From assembly GCF_013185915.1 (NCBI RefSeq), contig NZ_JAAZUH010000001.1, forward strand, positions 1,612,001 through 1,676,000: 64,000 nucleotides of DNA, in the 5' to 3' direction. Position 1 is the stretch's first letter, and each line of letters begins with the position of its first letter. Both the position numbers and the translations under genes were made by a program. This document shows, in pieces, positions 52,522 through 63,008 of this stretch. Source of the DNA: Stenotrophomonas bentonitica. Lineage in GTDB: Bacteria > Pseudomonadota > Gammaproteobacteria > Xanthomonadales > Xanthomonadaceae. Under the pieces are notes generated by a model that was not told where the DNA came from, did no database searches, and worked only from the letters and a program-made list of their open reading frames with translations.

Positions 52522-54834
52522 CTACTTTCCCTTCCAGAACAACAGGTTGGGCGCGGCCGAGAACACCGGGCGCGGCGGTTCGGGCAGCGTCATCACGCCG
52601 ATATCGGCGCCATCAGCGACCGCCAGGGCCAGGTACACCGCACTGCCGTCGGGCTGCGCGCTGAAGCCGTTGCCGGCACTGAGCCGATTCGCGTCCAGGC
52701 ACACTTCTTCGCCATTGGAGGGCGCATTGATGCGCGCGAACACGGTAGAACAGTCGGCACGGCTGGACAGGTAATCCAGGCTGCCGTCGCGTGCGACCGC
52801 CCAGGTGCGGTAGCGCCAGCGCGACGGGCGGTCTTCGCTGACCTGCTGCACGCTGGCCGGATCCAGCTGCAGGTTGGCCGACCACAGGCCGCCTGCGGAC
52901 AGGCGGGTGAACAGCACGCGCTGGTTGGCTGGATCCAGCCGCGCCTGGGACACGCCGTCCACGCTGCCGAGCAGCTTCCACGGTGTTGTGCGGCGGTCGA
53001 ACAGCGACAGCCGCATGCGCTCGTCGTGGTCGCGCTCCACCACCAGGATGTGGTCATTGTCGCCGGCGTACAGCGCCTGCAACGGTTGCGCCACCGGTAC
53101 CGGCAGTGCCACGACCTGCTCGTCGCGCGGTGAGACTTCGTAGATCACCGGCTGGGCCTGGGCATCGCGGCCGGACACCAGCAGGTGCCGGCTGTCGGGC
53201 GACCAGTCCGCGGACTGGCGGGTTTCGGGGCGCAACCCTTCCACCGGGCGCAGTGACTCCGGACGGCCCAGGTCGGCCCACCACAGGCCGTAATTGCCGG
53301 ACCGATCGGAGGTGAACACCAGTTGCCGGCCATCGGGCGCCAGCATCGGCTGGCCATCGCGGCCGTTGGAGGGGAACAGGCGCTCGGGGGTGCCGGGGCG
53401 CCCGTCCTTGACCGGCACGCGGAACAGGCCGAACTGCGCCTTGCGGTGCACGAAGGCCAGCATGTTGTTGTGGCGCGACAGCGCCGGCGACTGCGCATCG
53501 TCCAGGCCGACATCGCGCAGCGTGCGCGTTTCGGTGTCCAGTTCGTACAGGCGCGCCTCGCTGTCGACACGCCGGCCGAACACGATGTGGCGGCTGTCGC
53601 CGCGCCAGGCCCAGCCACGGATCTCGGCCGAATCGCTGGTGAGCTGTTCGGGTTCGCCGCCGGTGGCGGGCAGGCGCCACAGGTCGCCGATCTGCGGATT
53701 GCGCACGAACACGATCCAGCGCCCATCGGGCGAGAACCGCGGCGCATAGTCGAAGCTGTCGTCGGCAACCTGATAGTCGATCGGGGTCCAGGCGCCGCTG
53801 GCGATATCCAGCACGCGGATGCCGCGGTGCGCATGGCGACCGGACAGCGAACCAAACACCAGGCCGCGCCCGTCCGGGGTCCAGTCGAAGCTGAGCAGCT
53901 CGGTACCGTCGCAGCGCGTGACGTGGCGGATCGCGCCGCCGGTCGCGCTGGCGATCAGCACTTCACAGCTGGCCTCGGGCCCGAAGCGCGCAAAGGCGAT
54001 GTCGCGGCCATTCGGCGACCAGTTCGGGAAGCGGTCCGAATGCCCGACCGGGGTGTCGGTGAGCAGGCGCGCCGGTGCATTGCCCGAGGTCTGCACTTTG
54101 ATCGCGCTGCCGCCGCCGCTGGCATCGTCGGCCTCGTAGGCGACCTGCGAGCCGTCCGGCGACACCGTGGGATAGGTTTCAAAGCCGGCCGTGGCGGTAA
54201 TCAGCCGGTACGGGCGCTGCGGGCTGCCGACCACGCGGCTGCCGTCTTCCAGCACGCCGTTTGCCGTCGGGGCACTGGCCGGACGCTGCAGCAGCAGCGC
54301 GGTCAGCACCAGCAGCGCCACGGCCATGGCCAGGCCGATGGCCAGGAACACGTAACGCCGGGTACGCCGCCAGCGGCTGCGCGGACGCGGCGCGGGCGCA
54401 AGCGTGGGCGCGGCGAACACGGCGGCCAGCGCGTCGCGCTCGTCTTCACCGGGCGCACTGTCGACGTCGGGCAGCGGCTCGGCCAGCACCGATACCGGCT
54501 GCAGCAGCCGGTAACCGGTCTTGGCGATGGTTTCGATATAGGCGGTGCCGGCCTCGTCGTCGCGCGAGAACGCCTTGCGCAGCTGGGTGATGGCCTGGGT
54601 CAGCACATCGTTGGTGGGCAACGTGTCCGGCCAGACTTCGGCAAACAGGTCGTCGCGGGTCACCACGGCACCGGGCACGCGCATCAGCACCTTGAGCACA
54701 CCCAGCGCTTTGGGCGTCAGCCGCCGGGGACGGCGCGCGCCATCCACCACCACTTCACGCGAGGACAGCGTGATGGTGCATTCGCCGATCCGGATGCGGT
54801 CGGCAGCGGGTGTCTCACTCTCTATGACGTTCAT
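52522..54834 (-). CDS. CadC-like membrane regulator with TolB-type beta-propeller
   Basis: A 770-residue one-component regulator. Residues about 10-112 are an OmpR-type winged helix (RLTPKALGVLKVLMRVPGAVVTRDDL, LTQAITQLRKAF, AYIETIAKTGYRLL). A linker leads to one transmembrane helix (161-183), placing about 580 residues in the periplasm. These hold PD40/TolB blades (YPTVSPDGSQVAYEAD, FPNWSPNGRDIAFARF, FDWTPDGRGLVFGS, YAPRFSPDGRWIVFVRN, SADWSPDSRHLLVSG). The periplasmic propeller is presumably the sensor. MNVIESETP (54834) is used. The family is expanded in Xanthomonadaceae; targets unknown, but the adjacent AraC/receptor genes are candidates. Confidence 0.88.
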   Translation of the reverse strand: MNVIESETPAADRIRIGECTITLSSREVVVDGARRPRRLTPKALGVLKVLMRVPGAVVTRDDLFAEVWPDTLPTNDVLTQAITQLRKAFSRDDEAGTAYIETIAKTGYRLLQPVSVLAEPLPDVDSAPGEDERDALAAVFAAPTLAPAPRPRSRWRRTRRYVFLAIGLAMAVALLVLTALLLQRPASAPTANGVLEDGSRVVGSPQRPYRLITATAGFETYPTVSPDGSQVAYEADDASGGGSAIKVQTSGNAPARLLTDTPVGHSDRFPNWSPNGRDIAFARFGPEASCEVLIASATGGAIRHVTRCDGTELLSFDWTPDGRGLVFGSLSGRHAHRGIRVLDIASGAWTPIDYQVADDSFDYAPRFSPDGRWIVFVRNPQIGDLWRLPATGGEPEQLTSDSAEIRGWAWRGDSRHIVFGRRVDSEARLYELDTETRTLRDVGLDDAQSPALSRHNNMLAFVHRKAQFGLFRVPVKDGRPGTPERLFPSNGRDGQPMLAPDGRQLVFTSDRSGNYGLWWADLGRPESLRPVEGLRPETRQSADWSPDSRHLLVSGRDAQAQPVIYEVSPRDEQVVALPVPVAQPLQALYAGDNDHILVVERDHDERMRLSLFDRRTTPWKLLGSVDGVSQARLDPANQRVLFTRLSAGGLWSANLQLDPASVQQVSEDRPSRWRYRTWAVARDGSLDYLSSRADCSTVFARINAPSNGEEVCLDANRLSAGNGFSAQPDGSAVYLALAVADGADIGVMTLPEPPRPVFSAAPNLLFWKGK

Positions 54835-55027
54835 TCCGGTGCTGCTGCAACAACTGAACAACTGGAACGCAGCGACCGAACCGCCAGATTCCGCAAATGG
54901 CATCAGCGCAAAGCGCAAAAACACTGAAGCGCGCGAATACTAGCCTAAGCAGGTTAAACGGCGCCTGTGCGTCGGGAAGACATCAGGCCCTCTCTCGCCG
55001 ACGAATCCATACAATTTGCTGCACTAT

Positions 55028-55052
55028 TCGCGCCTTCGGGCGCGATTTTTTT
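55028..55052 (+). terminator. Plus-strand terminator with no plus-strand gene before it
   Basis: TCGCGCC (55028-55034), UUCG tetraloop, GGCGCGA (55039-55045), then seven T. It points along the plus strand, but the nearest genes on both sides are on the minus strand. The 249-bp gap 54835-55083 holds nothing else I can name, so a small RNA ending here is possible. Confidence 0.8.
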
Positions 55053-55083
55053 ATCTGCGATTCAGAAAAATTTTATTTTTGAT

Positions 55084-55761
55084 TCAGCTTCGTGCATTCC
55101 GAATCATGGTCAGGCCCACCAGGCGCGATACCACCAGCGCCACGTACATCACGCCGGCGAACTGTTCGAGCATCACCAGCGCACGTGCCTGCGGATGGAT
55201 CGGCACCACGTCGCTGAGGCCGACGCCGGACAACAAGCTGAAGCTCAGATAAAGCAATTCCATCCACGTGCGCAGCTCGTTCTCGCTGGTGGCCACGAAG
55301 CTGCCCGAGTACCACTGCTGGCAGACCGCGAAGGCGAAGGCGAACGCCCACGCCAGCAGGGTGAAGGTGGCCCCCGCGGCGAACAGCTCGTCGCGGGTGA
55401 CCTTGTGGTCCTGCAGCATGTAGGCGATCAGGCTGCCGGCCGTATAGAAGTACAGCAGGCATTCGAGCAGCTGCGCGGTGGTGACCAGCGCCGGGCGCCC
55501 GAGCAGCGCGCCGGCGATGGATAACACGACCGAGGGAATGGCCAGCACCAGTGCCAGCCACATGCCCAACGGGCTGCGCCGCACCACCCAGATCGCCAGG
55601 CCAAGCACGGCGATGCCGAAGGCGCCGAACAGCGCGCGACCGGCCCCGGACTCGTCCATCGCGGGATAGAGCAGCACGCCCAGCAGCTGCACGGCCAGCA
55701 ACCAGGCCGACGGATGCCGGCGGGCAATGGCCAGCCACTTGGTGGTGCGCGCTATCGCCAT
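55084..55761 (-). CDS. Two-pore-type ion channel protein
   Basis: A 225-residue membrane protein with about six hydrophobic segments and a C-terminal ion_trans_2 pore loop: ELLYLSFSLLSGVGLSDVVPIHPQARALVMLEQFAGVMYVALVVSRLV pattern, where SGVGLSDV takes the place of the TVGYGD filter. The filter differs from canonical K+ channels (Leu-Ser instead of Tyr/Phe-Gly before Asp), so selectivity is uncertain. It is 41 bp downstream of the thiC start side, divergent in function; co-directional with thiC and possibly read through from it. Confidence 0.75.
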   Translation of the reverse strand: MAIARTTKWLAIARRHPSAWLLAVQLLGVLLYPAMDESGAGRALFGAFGIAVLGLAIWVVRRSPLGMWLALVLAIPSVVLSIAGALLGRPALVTTAQLLECLLYFYTAGSLIAYMLQDHKVTRDELFAAGATFTLLAWAFAFAFAVCQQWYSGSFVATSENELRTWMELLYLSFSLLSGVGLSDVVPIHPQARALVMLEQFAGVMYVALVVSRLVGLTMIRNARS

Positions 55762-55802
55762 CGTCCGTCCCCCGGGGCCAGGTGTAATGCCCGGAGCTTA
55801 GC

Positions 55803-57771
<1,969 letters not shown>

Positions 57772-57819
57772 GATTAGAGCACAGTGGCGGCGTAACGTGA
57801 ACAGGAGGGTCATGCGCGG

Positions 57820-59409
57820 TTGGCTAGACTGCCGCGCATGGTATTTCGACTCTCCATCGCGCTGGTGGTGCTGCTGGTGCTGGCGGCCGGTGTTGCGCCG
57901 GACCCCTTCAACGACGTGGTGCGTGGCGGCCTGGTGCATATCGTGCGGAGCGCCGGCTGGCTGTACCTGCTGGTGGTGTTCATCACCCTCTCCTTCCTGC
58001 TGTACCTGGCGTTCGGCCGGCTGGGCAGCCTGCGCATCGGCGGCGAAGACGCCGAGCCGGAGTTCTCCAACGCCAGCTGGATGTCGATGCTGTTCGCGGC
58101 CGGCATGGGCATCGGCCTGGTCTTCTGGGGCGCGGCCGAACCGGTCTCGCACTTCGTGATTCCCCCGGAGGGCCTGCCGCCGCAGAGCATGGAAGCGGCG
58201 CGCGCATCGATGCGCTATGCGTTCTTCCACTGGGGCCTGCACCCGTGGGCGATCTATGCGCTGATCGGGCTGGCGATGGCGTGGTTCCAGTTCAACCGCG
58301 ACGGGCGGGGCCAGATCAGCGACCTGCTGCAGCCGTTGATCGGCGCGCACCACCGTGGCTGGATCGGCACGGTGGTGAACGTCGCGGCGGTGGTCGCCAC
58401 GGCGATCGGCGTGGCCACCACGCTAGGCTTCGGCACCATTCAGATCGCGGCCGGCATGGAGCGCGTGTTCGGCATCCGCGCCAACGTGCCGTCGCAGTTG
58501 ACGATCATCGCGGTGGCGTTCGTGCTGTACATGGCCTCCACCGCCAGCGGGGTCAACCGCGGCATCAAGTGGCTGTCCAACTTCAACCTGGGCCTGGCCG
58601 CGCTGCTGCTGGCACTGGTGATGGTGCTGGGCCCCACGGCCTTCATCTTCGATACGTTCACCACCACGATCGGTTCCTACCTCAACCAGCTTGTGACGAT
58701 GAGCCTGCGCATGTCGCCGTTCTCGGGCAGCACGTGGGTGGCGGACTGGACGATCTTCTACTGGGCGTGGTGGATCGCGTGGGCACCGTTCGTGGGCTCG
58801 TTCATCGCGCGGGTGTCGCGCGGCCGCACCATCCGCGAGTTCGTGCTCGGCGTGGTGATCGCGCCGAGCGTGCTCGGCTTCCTGTGGTTCTCGGTGTTCG
58901 GCGGCACCGCGCTGTGGTCGCAGATCTTCGGCCACGTCGACCTGGTGCAGGCATTGGGCAATGGCTACGAAACCGTTCTGTTCACCATGTTCGACAGCCT
59001 GCCGATGCCGACCGTGCTGTCGGTGATCGCGCTGGTGCTGTTGATGATCTTCTTCGTCACCTCGGCCGACTCGGCGGTGCTGGTCCTGGCCAGCATGTCC
59101 ACCGACGAAGCGGGCGACCCACCGCTATCGCGGAAGGTCACCTGGGGCGTGGCGATTGCGCTGATTGCAGGCGTGCTGCTGTTGGCCGGCGGCCTGGATG
59201 CATTGCAGGGCATGATCACCATCGCCGCCCTGCCGTTCGCGCTGCTGATGCTGGCGGTGATCTACTCGCTGTACCGCGTGTTGGATGTGGAATACCAGCT
59301 GCAACGCCGCCGCGCATTGCGTGCGCGACGGATGATGGACGCATGGATCGAGCGCGAGATTGCCGCGCAGGAAGAGACGCGGGATGAGGCTTCTCGGGCT
59401 GAGTCCTAG
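57820..59409 (+). CDS. BCCT family transporter
   Basis: A 529-residue betaine/carnitine/choline transporter with 12 helices. The hallmark block is GMGIGLVFWGAAEPVSHFV and the TM8 signature is FYWAWWIAWAPFVGSFIARVSRGRTIREF, with the Trp box that binds quaternary amines. Uptake of betaine or choline for osmoprotection is likely. Start uncertain: TTG at 57820 lies 11 bases after a strong AGGAGG, while ATG at 57838 (MVFRLSIAL) has no site. The ATG right after AGGAGG (57812) is out of frame. The C-terminal tail is charged, as in osmosensing BCCTs. Confidence 0.9.
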   Translation: MARLPRMVFRLSIALVVLLVLAAGVAPDPFNDVVRGGLVHIVRSAGWLYLLVVFITLSFLLYLAFGRLGSLRIGGEDAEPEFSNASWMSMLFAAGMGIGLVFWGAAEPVSHFVIPPEGLPPQSMEAARASMRYAFFHWGLHPWAIYALIGLAMAWFQFNRDGRGQISDLLQPLIGAHHRGWIGTVVNVAAVVATAIGVATTLGFGTIQIAAGMERVFGIRANVPSQLTIIAVAFVLYMASTASGVNRGIKWLSNFNLGLAALLLALVMVLGPTAFIFDTFTTTIGSYLNQLVTMSLRMSPFSGSTWVADWTIFYWAWWIAWAPFVGSFIARVSRGRTIREFVLGVVIAPSVLGFLWFSVFGGTALWSQIFGHVDLVQALGNGYETVLFTMFDSLPMPTVLSVIALVLLMIFFVTSADSAVLVLASMSTDEAGDPPLSRKVTWGVAIALIAGVLLLAGGLDALQGMITIAALPFALLMLAVIYSLYRVLDVEYQLQRRRALRARRMMDAWIEREIAAQEETRDEASRAES

Positions 59410-59478
59410 AAGCAGCGTCTCAGTACTACGTGCAGGGGCGGCCGCCCCCATACATGGTCGCGTGCGGTGAGAAAGAGC

Positions 59479-59758
59479 AGCCGGGCAAGGCCCGGCTCTA
59501 CCGCTTTTCGGTGACTCACCTGTCCACCGTCGGAGGGTCGGCGGGGGTGGGTTTGAGGGGGCACGAGCCGCATGGATGCGGCGATGAGCTTACATGGACG
59601 TACTTGCAGCGTCCCCCACAAACCCACACCCGACGGCCCTGACCAGGGAAACCATACAGACGGCGGCTGTTCGCCTTAATCCAACAGCGAGCCGGGCAGA
59701 GCCCGGCTCTACGGCATTCATGCAATCCGGGGTTTGCAGTTATTCCATGCAATCCGGG
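59479..59758. repeat. REPs, long inverted repeat and direct repeats between BCCT and ggt
   Basis: Two minus-oriented GTAG REPs (59479-59501 and 59690-59712). Between them GTGGGTTTG (59547-59555) pairs with CAAACCCAC (59619-59627), with inner GGGGG/CCCCC, around a core containing CATGGATG; compare 12551-12628. The REP at 59690 has the same flank (CTGTTGGATT on the minus strand) as the tandem units at 12426. CATGCAATCCGGG occurs twice (59719-59731 and 59746-59758). The whole gap 59410-59769 shows no gene. Confidence 0.7.
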
Positions 59759-59769
59759 ACCTGCACTCG

Positions 59770-61566
59770 TCAGTACCCCGCAGCCTGCCCATCCTTGCGG
59801 CTTTCCGAAGCGCCGTAGTACACGCCCGTTTCCGGGTCGCGCATGATCGCCTGGTAACCGCCGTACGGGCCGTCGGCGAAGGTAACGCGGTGCCCCTTGC
59901 GCATCAGCGCGCGCACGGTTTCGTACGGGTAGCCCGTTTCCAGGTTCACCTCGCCGCCGTCGCTCATCGCCGTCGCCTGCCCGGTCGGCTCCGTCGAACC
60001 CTCGTGCTGGATGCGCGGCGCATCGCCCGCCTCCTGCAGGTTCATCCCGAAGTCCACCATGTTCATCACGATCTGCGCATGGCCCTGCGGCTGCATCGCA
60101 CCGCCCATCACCCCGAAACTCATGTACGGCTTCCCGTCCTTGGTCACGAAGCCCGGAATGATCGTCTGGAACGGACGCTTGCCCGGCGCATAGCCGTTCG
60201 GATGATCCTTGCGCAGCACGAACATCTCGCCGCGATCCTGCAGGATGAAGCCCAGCCCCGGCGGCGCCATCCCGCTGCCCATGCCCCGGTAGTTCGACTG
60301 GATCAACGACACCATCATCCCGTCCGCGTCCGCCACCGTCATGTAGATCGTGTCGCCTTCCTCCAGCTGCTTCGGCGTGCCCGGCTGCACCTCGCGCAAC
60401 GCCTTGTCCATCGAAATCAGCTTGCGACGCTCCGCCGCATACTCCTTCGACACCAGCTTCTGCACCGGCGCCGGCTGGAACGCCGGGTCCGTATAGAACC
60501 TCGCACGATCCGCAAACGCCAGCTTCTTCGCCTCCACGAACAGATGCACATGCTCCGGGGACCCGAACGGAATCTTCGAGAAATCGTAGCCCTCCAGCAC
60601 GTTCAGGATCTGCAGCGCCGCGATGCCCTGGCTGTTCGGCGGCAACTCCCACACGTCATAACCCCGGTAGTTGCTGCTGACCGGCTCCACCCACTCCCCG
60701 TGGTGGCTCGCCATGTCCTCATAGCTCAGGTAGCCACCGTTCGCCTTGAAGTACGTACCGATCTTCCGCGCGATGTCGCCCTTGTAGAACGCATCGCGCC
60801 CGCCCGTTGCAATCTGCTCCAGCGTGTTCGCCAGGTTCGGATTCTTCCACATCTCACCCTTGCGCGGCGCATGCCCGTTGATCGTGAACTGCTCCTTGAA
60901 GCCCGGGTACTGCGACAGCTTCGGCACCGAACGGTCCCAGTAGTACGCGATCACCTCCGCCACCGGATGCCCCTCGCGCGCATAGCGGATCGCCGGCGCC
61001 AGGTTCTCCGCCATCGGCTTGCGCCCGAACTTTTCATGCAGCGCGAACCAGCCATCCACCGCGCCCGGCACCGACACCGGCAGCGGCCCCGTCGCCGGAA
61101 TGTCCTTCAGCCCACGCCGCTGGAACTCCGCCAGCGTCAGCGACTTCGGCGACCGGCCCGAACCGTTGTAGCCGTACAGCTTCTGCGTCTTCGGATCCCA
61201 CACGATCGCGAACAGATCCCCGCCCACCCCGTTACCGGTCGGCTCCATCAACCCCAGCGCCGCATTGGCCGCAATCGCCGCGTCCACAGCCGACCCGCCG
61301 CCCTTCATCACCTCCAGCGCGATCTGCGTGGCCAGCGGCTGCGACGTCGCCGCCATCGCGTGCGGCGCGATCACCTCCGAACGGGTCGCGAAGTCCCGCC
61401 CGGTCACCCGGTCGGCAGCGGAAGAGAACAGCGGCAACGCGCACAGCAGCGCGGTGGCCAGTACGGCACGGGCAAGGGGTCGGGACACGGTTGGGGATTC
61501 CAGGTAGAGAGATAACCCACCGATGGTCGCCGCAGTGGCCGCATTCGCACATCCGACAATGGTCAT
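59770..61566 (-). CDS. ggt: Gamma-glutamyltranspeptidase
   Basis: A 598-residue gamma-glutamyltransferase, a periplasmic Ntn-hydrolase that cleaves glutathione and related peptides after self-processing into two chains. An N-terminal hydrophobic segment ([19 protein letters not shown]) is the signal. [18 protein letters not shown] and [13 protein letters not shown] are typical; the nucleophile is the Thr in [15 protein letters not shown], aligned with T391 of E. coli. The small-chain start is D-T-I-Y rather than the usual T-T-H-Y. Start uncertain: [10 protein letters not shown] (61566) or a GTG at 61488 closer to the signal peptide. Codons tend to end in G. Confidence 0.9.
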   Translation of the reverse strand: MTIVGCANAATAATIGGLSLYLESPTVSRPLARAVLATALLCALPLFSSAADRVTGRDFATRSEVIAPHAMAATSQPLATQIALEVMKGGGSAVDAAIAANAALGLMEPTGNGVGGDLFAIVWDPKTQKLYGYNGSGRSPKSLTLAEFQRRGLKDIPATGPLPVSVPGAVDGWFALHEKFGRKPMAENLAPAIRYAREGHPVAEVIAYYWDRSVPKLSQYPGFKEQFTINGHAPRKGEMWKNPNLANTLEQIATGGRDAFYKGDIARKIGTYFKANGGYLSYEDMASHHGEWVEPVSSNYRGYDVWELPPNSQGIAALQILNVLEGYDFSKIPFGSPEHVHLFVEAKKLAFADRARFYTDPAFQPAPVQKLVSKEYAAERRKLISMDKALREVQPGTPKQLEEGDTIYMTVADADGMMVSLIQSNYRGMGSGMAPPGLGFILQDRGEMFVLRKDHPNGYAPGKRPFQTIIPGFVTKDGKPYMSFGVMGGAMQPQGHAQIVMNMVDFGMNLQEAGDAPRIQHEGSTEPTGQATAMSDGGEVNLETGYPYETVRALMRKGHRVTFADGPYGGYQAIMRDPETGVYYGASESRKDGQAAGY

Positions 61567-61756
61567 GCACGACACACGCTCAAGCCGATATTCCGCGCGG
61601 AAACCCCGCTTCAATACTTGAACCCGGGTTCACCGGAACGATTTCACCCGCAACCATCCTTGTGCGACAGGGCTTTGCGCTCGATACAGGCGAAACTGTT
61701 GGAAATCGGCTTTCCACGGTTGACAGCGGCAAAACCGCTGTGGTTTTCTCGATCAC

Positions 61757-61885
61757 ATGTTGCAGCGCCACACGCCCATTCGCGAATCCATCGAGCACGC
61801 CGGACCCGGCGCGGCCTCGATCCGTTCGCTTCTTGTCCTCGTACTTATTACCCAACCAACAGGTGCGGGACGGACCGGCGTGTAA
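61757..61885 (+). CDS. ilv operon leader peptide
   Basis: A 42-codon open frame ([16 protein letters not shown] to GRTGV) ending TAA. Codons 25-31 read Leu-Leu-Val-Leu-Val-Leu-Ile, seven branched-chain amino acid codons in a row, with Ile at 8, 12 and 22 as well. This is the design of ilvL-type leader peptides. It sits 112 bp upstream of ilvC and overlaps the attenuator. No clear ribosome-binding site is visible; a TTGACA at 61720-61725 could be a -35, though its matching -10 is poor. The peptide probably has no function beyond ribosome stalling. Confidence 0.85.
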   Translation: MLQRHTPIRESIEHAGPGAASIRSLLVLVLITQPTGAGRTGV

Positions 61886-61939
61886 GCAGAACTGCCAGGT
61901 ATCCATCAAAACCCGCACCCACCCAGGTGCGGGTTTTTT
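61862..61939 (+). terminator. Attenuator of the ilv operon
   Basis: Three matching segments: GGTGCGGG inside the leader frame (61862-61869), CCCGCACC (61912-61919), and GGTGCGGG again (61926-61933) followed by TTTTTT. Segments two and three of these form the terminator (A-rich 61908-61911 pairing with T extends it to 12 bp). The first and second can pair instead as an antiterminator. CGCCGG (61799-61804) and CCGGCG (61875-61880) could form the earlier pause hairpin. A ribosome stalled on the Leu/Val/Ile codons would free the antiterminator. Confidence 0.88.
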
Positions 61940-61997
61940 CGTTTCAGAACCCTTCGATTCTTCTTCCTTCCGCCACACCTTCCAGAGGACCTCCCCC

Positions 61998-62972
61998 ATG
62001 AGCACCAACGACCTGCCCCAGATCAAGATCGCTGTTGTCGGCTATGGCAGCCAGGGCCGCGCCCACGCCCTGAACCTGCGTGAGTCCGGATTCGATGTCG
62101 TCATCGGCCTGCGTCCGGGCGGCCCGACCGAGGTCAAGGCGCAGGCGGACGGCTTTACCGTCAAGGCCCCGGCCGAGGCCGTCAAAGACGCCGACCTGGT
62201 CGCCGTGCTGACCCCGGACATGGTGCAGAAGAAGCTCTACGAAGACGTGCTGGCGCCGAACATGAAACAGGGCGCGGTGCTGCTGTTCGCGCACGGCCTG
62301 AACGTGCACTTCAACATGATCGCCCCGCGCGAGGACCTGGACGTGGTGCTGGTCGCGCCCAAGGGCCCGGGCGCGCTGGTCCGCCGCGAATACGAAATCG
62401 GCCGTGGCGTGCCGTGCATCTGGGCGGTCTACCAGGACCGCAGCGGCAAGGCCGCCGAGTACGCGCTGGCTTATGCCGCCGGCCTCGGCGGTGCGCGCGC
62501 CAACCTGATCCAGACCACCTTCAAGGAAGAAACCGAAACCGACCTGTTCGGTGAGCAGGCGGTGCTGTGCGGCGGCGCCTCGGCGCTGGTCCAGGCCGGT
62601 TTTGAAACGCTGGTGGAAGCCGGTTACCAGCCCGAAATCGCCTACTACGAAGTGCTGCACGAACTGAAGCTGATCGTGGACCTGTTCTACGAAGGCGGCA
62701 TCACCCGCATGCTGGAGTTCATCTCCGAAACCGCGCAGTACGGCGACTACGTGAGCGGCCCGCGGGTGATCGATGCCGGCACCAAGGAGCGCATGAAGGC
62801 GGTGCTGACCGACATCCAGGACGGCACCTTCACCAAGAACTGGGTGGCCGAGTACGAAGCGGGCCTGCCGAACTACAACAAGTTCAAGCAGGCCGACCTG
62901 GAACATCCGATCGAGAAGGTAGGCAAGGAACTGCGCGCCAAGATGGTCTGGTTGCAAAGTCAAGCCGCGTAA
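61998..62972 (+). CDS. ilvC: Ketol-acid reductoisomerase (class I)
   Basis: IlvC (324 residues, the short class I form) isomerises and reduces acetolactate and acetohydroxybutyrate with NAD(P)H and Mg2+, the second step of Val/Ile/Leu synthesis. [20 protein letters not shown] binds the cofactor; metal ligands are in [14 protein letters not shown] and [18 protein letters not shown]. The cofactor loop reads [12 protein letters not shown], shorter and different from the usual Ser-rich NADPH loop. AGAGGAC lies before the ATG. ilvG follows after 36 bp. Confidence 0.96.
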   Translation: MSTNDLPQIKIAVVGYGSQGRAHALNLRESGFDVVIGLRPGGPTEVKAQADGFTVKAPAEAVKDADLVAVLTPDMVQKKLYEDVLAPNMKQGAVLLFAHGLNVHFNMIAPREDLDVVLVAPKGPGALVRREYEIGRGVPCIWAVYQDRSGKAAEYALAYAAGLGGARANLIQTTFKEETETDLFGEQAVLCGGASALVQAGFETLVEAGYQPEIAYYEVLHELKLIVDLFYEGGITRMLEFISETAQYGDYVSGPRVIDAGTKERMKAVLTDIQDGTFTKNWVAEYEAGLPNYNKFKQADLEHPIEKVGKELRAKMVWLQSQAA

Positions 62973-63008
62973 CCGCGGCTCCCCCACCGCTTTCGCAAAG
63001 GTCACCGC

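Noticed and set aside
57812..58159. Out-of-frame reading frame starting at the ATG after AGGAGG
   Set aside because: Overlaps the BCCT gene in another frame with Cys/Trp-rich sequence and no domain; noted only as a start-site complication.
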